NCBI GenBank assembly: GCA_033675265.1
Contig: JAUJYZ010000118.1
Location: 213,501 to 277,500 of the forward strand
Direction: 5' to 3'
DNA length: 64,000 bases
Source: Actinostola sp. cb2023
Lineage: Eukaryota; Cnidaria; Anthozoa; Actiniaria; Actinostolidae
The notes beneath the pieces were generated by a model. The model was not told the origin of the DNA, did no database searches, and saw only the letters and a list, made by a program, of their open reading frames with translations. Within the stretch, counting starts at the first letter, position 1. The number at the start of each line of letters is the position of its first letter. The translations under genes and the position numbers were made by a program. This document shows, piece by piece, positions 44,781-55,800 of the stretch.

Positions 44781-45459
44781 ATGCCCAACCAGGCAAAGAA
44801 AGTACTTTTTACACAAACTACAGATAAACACGCTAAAACTAAGAAGAAGAGGAAGCTCACATCGCCCCAAAGAACCACCAGAAAGGAATCAAACTCGGGA
44901 TCAGACTCTAACGAAGGTATGAGATCTTTGTTTACTCAAACGTTTCACTTACAGATCTTGCTAAGTCAATTATCGTTTTAATTGTACATGTTGACGATCC
45001 TAAATAGTAAGGCACTTTACTCTAGTTAAGATCTCCTACTTTGGTCGTTCTTGTTTAGGACTCCGCAAGAAATCGAAATCAAAAACTATTCGCGGAGGAA
45101 GAAATTCAAGTGACTCTACAGCTAGTCGTTGTTCAACAGGTCAAGAAGGAGCTGCTCTCAGCTACCTATCAGGGAGTAGTAGTCGTAGAAGTACAAGCAG
45201 TAGTAGTGGAGAGAATGTGGTTGTGTCTTGTTCAAGTGAAACGTCTGACTTACACCGTCATAACGGACAGAGCCAGTCGACTTCTATGACTTCTCTTATA
45301 ACTTCTTCGGTCAACGAGAGTCTTCGTTGGGACAATGAACGCGCCGATACAGTTGGGGAAGAGGATAGAATACGTGTCTATAAGTTAAACAGAAGAAAAC
45401 GATACATGGAAGTGACCCAGAGAAGTATGGATGGAAATTCTAACCAGTTTTATGCTTGA
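44781..45459 (+). CDS. LIAT1: LIAT1-like protein (ligand of ATE1), 2 exons, 178 aa
   Basis: Exons 44781-44916 and 45059-45459 join in phase (G|GA). The N-terminus is Lys-rich (HAKTKKKRKL near 18-27), the middle is low-complexity Ser/Arg, and the C-terminus has NESLRWDNERADTVGEEDRI followed by RVYKLNRRKRYME. The ESLRW...RIRVYK-NRRKRY block together with an upstream Lys-rich tract is the layout I associate with LIAT1, which binds the arginyltransferase ATE1. The rest of the protein is probably disordered. The assignment rests on memory of one short domain; otherwise this is a conserved nuclear-type basic protein of unknown role. Poly-A signal candidates (AATAAA-like AATAAAG) follow near 45832. 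Confidence 0.6.
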
Positions 45460-46190
45460 AGCTGAGCTCGTAAATTTGTTAATATATGACGGAATAGTCG
45501 TGGTGTTTTTGGATATATTTTTACAACGTACGTTTCAAAGTGTGCGAGTGTACAATGGTCAAAGTGGTCCACACACAAAGAAGAGTTTTTATAAATGAAA
45601 TTTGTGCATTCTGAACACAACGTTTTGACTGTACATATAACATACTAATCTTCTGAACATAACGTTTTTGATTGTACATATAAATAATGGCAAAGGTGGC
45701 AAAGGTCGTAAAACAGATTAGTTATTCTCTCTGGGGTGTCACGTTTTTACAAAAAAAAAACACATCAAATGTACTGTAAACTACTAGGTATTTTGTAACT
45801 AAGATTGAAAAGCTTATAAAACTTAAAACTAATAAAGTTGTTGCTAAATTAAAGATTACCGTATTAATTCCTGTACATGTTCTTTGTACTATTCGAAGGT
45901 AGGTCAGTCGTGTGTTGCATGAACTTTTTCACGTTTATTTATTTAGAGAGCGACATATATGAGCTCCGATTTTGCAGAGGCGCGGGTCTCACATTCTGAT
46001 AGCAAAATTAGTTAATAAGCGCCGCCCTCGAATATAAAGCGCCCTGCGCTTAATCGAAGTTTGAACATTTGAACACGTTTATTTTGTTAACATTTGGCTA
46101 ACGTATTTAAAAAAATCATTTATAAATATGTTAATCATTTGTTAATAAACGCTGCCTTCGAATAAGCGCCGCATCCAAAACCCCAAAAAT
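45460..46190. other. 3' region of the LIAT1-like gene and start of satellite
   Basis: AT-rich, with a direct duplication of CTGAACA(C/T)AACGTTTTGA(C)TTGTACATATA near 45610-45685, likely 3' UTR. From 46010 to 46220 GCGCTTAAACGAGTAAATAC and GCGCCGC(C)TCGAATA motifs lead into the satellite. Confidence 0.5.
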
Positions 46191-46191
46191 A

Positions 46192-47402
46192 TAACCGCGG
46201 CGCTTAAACGAGTAAATACGGTATTCATTTAGGCGTGACGGCACTAGTTTTTAAACGAACTGTTTAGTTTGTCTGTGTGACAGAGAGAGATGGCTGCTTC
46301 AGTGTGTAACGAAAAGTCATCTCTATAGCCGCGGCGCTAAAACGAGTAAATACGGTATTCATTTAGGCGTGATAAATCGAACTGTTTAGTTTGTCCGTGT
46401 GACAGAGAGAGATGGCTGCTTCAGTGTGTAACGAAAAGTCATCTCTATAGCCGCGGCGCTAAAACGAGTAAATACGGTATTCATTTAGGCGTGATAAATC
46501 GAACTGTTTAGTTTGTCCGTGTGACAGAGAGAGGTGGCTGCTTCAGTGTGTAACGAAAAGTCATCTCTATATAGCCGCGGCGCTAAAACGAGTAAATACG
46601 GTATTCATTTAGGCGTGACGGCAGCAGTTTTTTAAACGAACTGTTTAGTTTGTCTGTGTGACAGAGAGAGATGGCTGCTTCAGTGTGTAACGAAAAGTCA
46701 TCTCTATAGCCGCGGCGCTAAAACGAGTAAATACGGTATTCATTTAGGCGTGACGGCAGCAGTTTTTAAACGAACTGTTTAGTTTGTCTGTGTGACAGAG
46801 AGAGATGGCTGCTTCAGTGTGTAACGAAAAGTCATCTCTATAGCCGCGCGCGCTAAAACGAGTAAATACGGTATTCATTTAGGCGTGATAAATCGAATTG
46901 TTTAGTTTGTCCGTGTGACAGAGAGAGATGGCTGCTTCAGTGTGTAACGAAAAGTCATCTCTATAGCCGCGGCGCTTAAACGAGTAAATACGGTATTCAT
47001 TTAGGCGTGACGGCAGCAGTTTTTAAACGAACTGTTTAGTTTGTCCGTGTGACAGAGAGAGATGGCTGCTTCAGTGTGTAGCGAAAAGTCATCTCTATAG
47101 CCGCGGCGCTAAAACGAGTAAATACGGTATTCATTTAGGCGTGATAAATCGAACTGTTTAGTTTGTCCGTGTGACAGAGAGAGATGGCTGCTTCAGTGTG
47201 TAGCGAAAAGTCATCTCTATAGCCGCGGCGCTAAAACGAGTAAATACGGTATTCATTTAGGCGTGATAAATCGAACTGTTTAGTTTGTCCGTGTGACAGA
47301 GAGAGATGGCTGCTTCAGTGTGTAACGAAAAGTCATCTCTATAGCCGCGGCGCTAAAACGAGTAAATACGGTATTCATTTAGGCGTGATAAATCGAACTG
47401 TT
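46192..47402. repeat. 122-bp satellite array, left part, about 10 copies
   Basis: Unit: GCCGCGGCGCTAAAACGAGT, AAATACGGTATTCATTTAGG, CGTGATAAATCGAACTGTTT, AGTTTGTCCGTGTGACAGAG, AGAGATGGCTGCTTCAGTGT, GTAACGAAAAGTCATCTCTATA. A second subtype has CGTGACGGCAGCAGTTTTTA in place of CGTGATAAATC. Each unit contains the same 12-codon frame (MAASVCNEKSSL, stop). Confidence 0.97.
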
Positions 47403-47404
47403 TA

Positions 47405-48101
47405 CTATTCTTCCCAGTAAACTGCGACACAGTCGATTTTTTTACCGCGTTCGTAGCGTCTGTGTTTGTAACCACGTGATGTGAATTTTGTACCACGTGA
47501 ACAAGTTTTTGGCACCACGTGATGCGTTTGCAACGAGGTTTATAAGCAAGCTAGAGTTTGATTTGGTCGGAAACGTTGGGCAAGAATTCATTAAATAACC
47601 ACAGTAAAATTATTACACCAGTTTGTTGCACGTGTATTTTCTATACGGGAAAAGCTCAAGTTTATAGAAAGGTCGCGTTAGTAACACTACTAATTAATTA
47701 GGCGTGCTTTCTTCATCAACCAATCAAAACGGATGGTTCCCACGCCTGAAATTGACAAGATATTTTGCGATCTTAATATTGGCACGATGACTGATCATTT
47801 GATCTTTGATGAGGACCGGGACCCAGGAGAAAGCAATTTTCAGTGTGCCTTGCATGTCGCCGTAGATGTTTTTTAAGGCTAAAGAGCTTGCTTGATATAT
47901 GTGGGAGATTTAGCTTTTCTTGTTTTCAACTTCGTCCTTTTCTAGATACAATCATGACCAGGGCGGGAGGAGAGATATGACGGATCGAAGTACGTCCACA
48001 AGTGATCACGAGGTACAAAAAAGTGCATCACGTGACTACATTCCAATTGGCACGAGCGGCGTTTCAAAATCGATAGTGTCGCAGTTTACTGGGAAGAATA
48101 G
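47405..48101. mobile_element. 697-bp DNA transposon (MITE) inside the satellite, TA target duplication
   Basis: Ends CTATTCTTCCCAGTAAACTG (then CGACAC) and GTGTCG then CAGTTTACTGGGAAGAATAG are perfect 26-bp inverted repeats. Left flank GTTTA and right flank TAGTTTG, compared with GTTTAGTTTG in the uninterrupted satellite units, show that TA was duplicated. The neighbouring units therefore act as the empty site. Inside are three CCACGTGAT/CACGTGAAC motifs (47472-47525) but no transposase frame; the longest frame (65 codons) has no recognised motif. Confidence 0.93.
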
Positions 48102-48103
48102 TA

Positions 48104-48425
48104 GTTTGTCCGTGTGACAGAGAGAGATGGCTGCTTCAGTGTGTAACGAAAAGTCATCTCTATAGCCGCGGCGCTAAAACGAGTAAATACGGTATTCATT
48201 TAGACGTGATAAATCGAACTGTTTAGTTTGTCTGTGTGACAGAGAGAGATGGCTGCTTCAGTGTGTAACGAAAAGTCATCTCTATAGCCGCGGCGCTTAA
48301 ACGAGTAAATACGGTATTCATTTAGGCGTGACGGCAGCAGTTTTTAAACGAACTGTTTAGTTTGTCCGTGTGACAGAGAAAGATGGCTGCTTCAGTGTGT
48401 AACGAAAAGTCATCTCTATAAACAA
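48104..48425. repeat. 122-bp satellite array, right part
   Basis: Continues the unit from AGTTTGTCCG exactly where the left part stops, for about 2.6 copies. The last copy ends at the CATCTCTATA boundary. Confidence 0.95.
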
Positions 48426-48792
48426 TTCCTAAAGTAAATCAGACACTGACGAATTTGCCTAATAATAGTTTAATACCTGTATGTAAATTGTTTTCGATGC
48501 ACAGCCCGAGGCAATGCGGGTTGCAGGTCCAGTCATTATCTGTATAGAATAATCCGTATTGTTAGGTACATTGTAAATGTTTTGCTTGCTATAAGATGTT
48601 ACAATACGATATAAATATGATAGAACGAGACATGCATAATAAAAATGTACCATATATGAAGGATTGATCGTTGCAGGTTGACGCCCGCCGCTGGCAGGGA
48701 ACCAAGAACTGTTCACAACAGATGTGAATTTTGAAAGCCGCCTCAGATTCTCACTTTTTACTTTTTTCCTGTTAGTACGGTTTGTTCGTTTA

Positions 48793-50291
<1,499 letters not shown>

Positions 50292-50633
50292 CAATCCGCT
50301 CAATGTATTTTCTGCTCGTAAATGTTAAAACAACAATCTACGAACAGCTATTCACATTACGTCTTCCTTGCCTGCCAGCAGACTGATCTTTACTCAGCTG
50401 GATTGGTCCACCGAGATTCCACGCGTGACGTCAGACACTAAATGACCGCGGTTGTTATGGCAAATCATAAAACTTCAACTATGGGATCGTTTATCCTGGC
50501 AAAGTTTACAAGCCACGCAATGAATCGAAAAGGATAGGACAGCTCTAAGTAAATATCCTCGAGTATCAGTATATTCAAGTAGTGCATTGTCTTTGTGGGT
50601 TTGTGGTCACAAAGACCAAATCCAATCAGCACA
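50292..50633. other. Upstream sequence of the orphan Cys-rich frame
   Basis: Non-repetitive. An in-frame TAG at 50580-50582 closes the frame upstream. Possible acceptors (CACAAAG| near 50616, AATCAG| near 50629) would allow an upstream exon to join the frame before ATG 50634. Confidence 0.4.
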
Positions 50634-51149
50634 ATGGTAAAGGATAAATCACACCACAGCGAACTCAGTTTTAAAATGTCGAGTGAGAAATGCAGCGGTC
50701 TCGATAAGGACTGCGACGAAGTATCGGGATTTTATGGCAAAGCATTGCCCAGCTTTCACACTAAATCCAGCGTGACGACGAAGTATTCTGACGGCTTGTG
50801 TCTGTACACGATGGAACCAAATCGACTCTACTCGTATCAATACACTTGTCGTGAGCGAACATGCCAAAGTTACATCAGTGAATTGTGTATGTATCCTGTA
50901 GTTATGGCGAGGAAGTACGTATCTGCTATCCAATGTTATCCAGTGTTCAACAACGGCTCAGACCAAAGCCCTGAACCGCCATCCTTCAAACAGTGTGTTT
51001 TTATCGTTCCTCAAAACCGTGATTGCTTCAAATCCAGTAAACTCGTCAAGGAAAAAAAGAAGATTGAACGTCATAGATGTGGACTGAAATTTCAACCCAG
51101 ACAGCAAGTGATCGTTTACTCATCGTCCATCTTCCTCACACCAAGATAG
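50634..51149 (+). CDS. Orphan cysteine-rich protein, single visible exon, 171 aa
   Basis: A clean frame from ATG 50634 to TAG 51149, outside any repeat. It has 13 Cys, including GLCLYTMEPNRLYSYQYTC, the pair C-RERT-C, and later ELCMYP, IQCYP, KQCVF and RDCFK. The EPNR...C-x4-C block followed by V-rich strands recalls the DPNR...C-x4-C region of IL-17-type cystine-knot cytokines, but the C-x-C near their C-terminus is missing. No signal peptide is visible at this ATG; one could come from an upstream exon. The C-terminal third is basic (KEKKKIERHRC). It could instead be a lineage-specific secreted or cytosolic protein. I do not recognise it securely. Confidence 0.5.
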   Translation: MVKDKSHHSELSFKMSSEKCSGLDKDCDEVSGFYGKALPSFHTKSSVTTKYSDGLCLYTMEPNRLYSYQYTCRERTCQSYISELCMYPVVMARKYVSAIQCYPVFNNGSDQSPEPPSFKQCVFIVPQNRDCFKSSKLVKEKKKIERHRCGLKFQPRQQVIVYSSSIFLTPR

Positions 51150-52839
51150 ACGAACATTGAAAAACGAAAAGGTTTTTTCTCTTTTCGGTAGCAAGTTTTC
51201 AAGAAAATTTAGAATAATCATATTTTGTTTAAACTTGTACGAATGTTTAGAATATGAAATATTAATGATGACAGTTACAGAAAACACACTAGTCTTGCAT
51301 GACCAATTGCAAATGAAACATTTAAACGACATAATACACTTTCCTAATGAAAAGAGAATACTTTTTTTTAGTTAAGAAGTGAAATTCTTGCAGAAGAAAC
51401 GGGATGGAATTTTGTTTTCAAATATTTTACAATTCATCTTGGATACCGGAGGACAGGTGTAATATGTACAGCACTTAGCATATCAATGGATTTTTAGTTC
51501 AACGACCAACATACATTGGAAATATCCCGACTCTAACCATGAGCCAAGCCAGGAGATTTATCTTGGTAATCAACCGAGACAACGCCGGTCGAATGGAGTT
51601 TTTAAGTTAATAGAAAAGGTAAACATATTAAACGTACTCAATAATTATAAAACCCTTTTGACATCTATAAGCACTTTCTTTGTTAACGCTGTTCAACTTT
51701 ATATTCTGGCTGCAATCATAGTTCTAAAGTCATCTTCTAGCACTCGCCAGACCGACCGATATGACACATCTATATTTATGGGGTTATTTTCAAGGCTTTG
51801 CTATGTTGGTAATAATAATACTGGACTATTACGATAAAAACTCATTTATCAGAATTGCCGCACTTTACAATGATATATTATAACGAAAATAAATAAAAAA
51901 TGGCTTTATTCCAGTACTTCCACACAAGTGGCTCTTAAAGAAAACACACTCAATAACTACAAAACTAACAATGACGGGTTACAAAACGAGAAGATGTACT
52001 ATCACAGGTCAGAAATCCAAACGCAAGACAACTAAGATTAGTGCATCGGTCAGCCATTAAACTTGCAACCAGGCGACGCGCCAGCATTAGCGGCACAAGA
52101 GGATTTATGTCCGGCACTCAAAATTGTCCATAGACCAATTCGGCTAACGCAATGTTTACATTCTTTACCCCAATTCAAAACCTTTGGGAATAAGAGCTTT
52201 TTAATTGTTCCAAACATTTCCATGTCAATGCTCTATTGAAATCGAAATACAACAGACAAAGAACCGTATTCCCAAAAGATCTGAATTGGGTACAACATTG
52301 CGTCAGCCGATTTTGTCTATTGTGCTCGCTTATGCTTGCGTTGGGTCTGCATGCTTTCGCTTGTCCTTGCGTTACTCGTAATTGAAAAACTGGGTATTAA
52401 TTGCTAAAGCTGATTTTTGTTATAATCGTTTTCGTATTCGTTGAAAATAAAAAGTGTAAAATGGTTTGAAATGAAATCTTACAAATAGACTGCAAAACAG
52501 CTACTTTTTCGCGAAACTCCGCAGAGAAGAGTTGAAGTATCGGGCCGCGAGAGCCGATGAAAGGCCACACGACCATATTGTATAAACGATTACACGAAAA
52601 CAACAACTCTGATCTCGAATTTTAAATGTCTTTGTTTTTCTCTCCAAAATTTACCGTTATCTCTGGAGGAAAAAATCGATCTAAGAAAACGTTCTTAATT
52701 CTTCGGCATAAAATGGGATTTTTGATTTCGCGCCAAAAATATGGCGGGATCAAAAACAAAAAAACAAAAAACCGGCCCCTAATGTACTACGTGTTTCGCC
52801 AATCCAACTGATCTCTATCTAACAGGGCGTGGCAGATGC
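51150..52839. other. Intergenic region between the orphan frame and the TMEM116-like gene
   Basis: AT-rich, with no exon recognised. It contains the second copy of the 185-bp TA-flanked MITE (52131-52319), and a 3' UTR for the orphan frame is plausible up to about 51900. The remainder shows nothing recognisable. Confidence 0.5.
52131..52319. mobile_element. 185-bp TA-flanked MITE, copy B
   Basis: Starts TAGACCAATTCGGCTAACGC and ends ACATTGCGTCAGCC...TTGTCTA. It matches the element at 12440-12624 almost base for base, with a few substitutions and a short insertion (TTTAATTGTTCC in place of TTTGTTTC). Confidence 0.85.
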
Positions 52840-55800
52840 CTATGACGTCAAAGGCTGCATTGATCCATACCGCTGAACTCTTGTAGTAACCTCTTCAAAA
52901 TTCCTCTGACTCGTCGCCCTACGAAATGACTTTCTCGTCCAACCATACACGATACTATTTAGAAACCCTTGTAGAGGTGCTGAAAGACTCTGGAAACAAA
53001 AGGGGAAAAGAACAAGACGTCAGTCTCTAAACTATATGAAAACGCACTCGCGTACATTTTCATGGGCTTCCTGTGGTAGATCGACAGGATAATATATTGG
53101 GCTTCCTGTGGTAGTGCTGACCCATTTATACGAGTCGTTCACGAAGGTGCAGACACACGGTGCAAAATTGCGCGCAGCAGCGTGTGTCGGCCCTAAAGCC
53201 TGGTCCTCACTAGCGACACAAGCACAAGCAACATACGCAGACTCAGTGAAGCATTGCTCATTAATGGTGCTTGTCTTTTCTCACACCTATTGCATAAATG
53301 GTGTCCTGAGTCTGCGTATGTTGCTTGTGCTTATGCTTATGTCGCTAGTGTGAACCAGGCTTAAAGTGTACATGAATTACATTTTTTTATTCTAAAAATC
53401 GATTACATATGAAGTGAATAGTGGGATGTTTCAGTATTTTGTGATTTGAGCTTCGAATTTTCGAGTTATAAAGGTTTGAAATCGTGATATGCTAATTTGG
53501 TGACGTCAGTTGATTTCTAATTTATTATACAAAAGCGCCATTGTGCAAATTATTGACATTTTTAATCTGGCAAAATGCTTTCTACAACTTTTATAAATGA
53601 TGCTAAACTTTTTTTTTGTATTTCATAAAAGAGAACTGCTTGAAAAATGATAAATAAGTTACGGCAAAACAATCAACTGACGTCACTGAATTAGCATAAC
53701 TCGCAAATGCGAAGCTCAAATCAAAAAAATACTGAAACATCCCACTATTCACTTCATATGTAATCGATTTTCAAAATAAAAAAATGTAATTCATGTACAC
53801 TTTAAGTCTCCGGCTGGCTTTAAATACACCGATTCCAAACATGGCGACCAATTTGAATAACCATTGTTTCACTGACTAGCCTCGTGTTCATGTGGAAACA
53901 CAAAAGCGTTCTCACCTGTATGAGAGGCTAGTCAGTCAAGAACAATGGTTACTCAAATTGGTCGCCATGTTCGGATTCGGTGTATGGGCCTAATGTATTT
54001 TTATTTAGAATAAATATTTGGGCTGCCTGTGCTTCTGGTGCTGCTGTGATCTTTCTTCTATCAAGAGTTCTGTAGGTATTAGTAGTATATGGGCAAGGGC
54101 GTAGCCACTAGCATTATCAAATCCTAAGAAATACAGTCGAATCCCGCTCCATGGAAACCCAGTTATTATGGACAGTTTTCTCGGTCCCGGGAGAAACTGG
54201 ACCATATATTTCTTGTTGGTGTCCGTATTAACGGGGTTAGACTGTAGACTGTATAGTCTAGTGCAGAACCCCATGCGTGCTTATAATACTCTAGTTTCTT
54301 GTTGGTGTCCGTATTAACGGCGTTAGACTGTAGACTGTATAGTCTAGTGCAGAACCCCATGCGTGCTTATAATACTCTAGTTTCTTGTTGGTGTCCGTAT
54401 TAACGGCGTTGCTGTGACTGTATAGTCTATAATACTCTAGTTTCTTGTTGGTGTCCGTATTAACGGGGTTAGACTGTAGACTGTATAGTCTAGTGCAGAA
54501 CCCCATGCGTGCTTATAATACTCTAGTTTCTTGTTGGTGTCCGTATTAACGGGGTTAGACTGTAGACTGTATAGTCTAGTGCAGAACCCCATGCGTGCTT
54601 ATAATACTCTAGTTTCTTGTTGGTGTCCGTATTAACGGCGTTAGACTGTAGACTGTATAGTCTAGTGCAGAACCCCATGCGTGCTTATAATACTCTAGTT
54701 TCTTGTTGGTGTCCGTATTAACGGCGTTAGACTGTAGACTGTATAGTCTAGTGCAGAACCCCATGCGTGCTTATAATACTCTAGTTTCTTGTTGGTGTCC
54801 GTATTAACGGCGTTAGACTGTAGACTGTATAGTCTAGTGCAGAACCCCATGCGTGCTTATAATACTCTAGTTTCTTGTTGGTGTCCGTATTAACGGCGTT
54901 AGACTGTAGACTGTATAGTCTAGTGCAGAACCCCATGCGTGCTTATAATACTCTAGTTTCTTGTTGGTGTCCGTATTAACGGCGTTAGACTGTAGACTGT
55001 ATAGTCTAGTGCAGAACCCCATGCGTGCTTATAATACTCTAGTTTCTTGTTGGTGTCCGTATTAACGGCGTTAGACTGTAGACTGTATAGTCTAGTGCAG
55101 AACCCCATGCGTGCTTATAATACTCTAGTTTCTTGTTGTTGGTGTCCGTATTAACGGCGTTAGACTGTAGACTGTATAGTCTAGTGCAGAACCCCATGCG
55201 TGCTTATAATACTCTAGTTTCTTGTTGGTGTCCGTATTAACGGCGTTAGACTGTAGACTGTATAGTCTAGTGCAGAACCCCATGCGTGCTTATAATACTC
55301 TAGTTTCTTGTTGGTGTCCGTATTAACGGCGTTAGACTGTAGACTGTATAGTCTAGTGCAGAACCCCATGCGTGCTTATAATACTCTAGTTTCTTGTTGG
55401 TGTCCGTATTAACGGGTTAGACTGTAGACTGTATAGTCTAGTGCAGAACCCCATGCGTGCTTATAATACTCTAGTTTCTTGTTGGTGTCCGTATTAACGG
55501 CGTTAGACTGTAGACTGTATAGTCTAGTGCAAACCCCATGCGTGCTTATAATACTCTAGTTTCTTGTTGGTGTCCGTATTAACGGGGTTAGACTGTAGAC
55601 TGTATAGTCTAGTGCAGAACCCCATGCGTGCTTATAATACTCTAGTTTCTTGTTGGTGTCCGTATTAACGGCGTTAGACTGTAGACTGTATAGTCTAGTG
55701 CAGAACCCCATGCGTGCTTATAATACTCTAGTTTCTTGTTGGTGTCCGTATTAACGGCGTTAGACTGTAGACTGTATAGTCTAGTGCAGAACCCCATGCG

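Noticed and set aside
47920..48117. 65-codon frame inside the 697-bp transposon
   Set aside because: It reads through the terminal repeat into the satellite and has no transposase motif.
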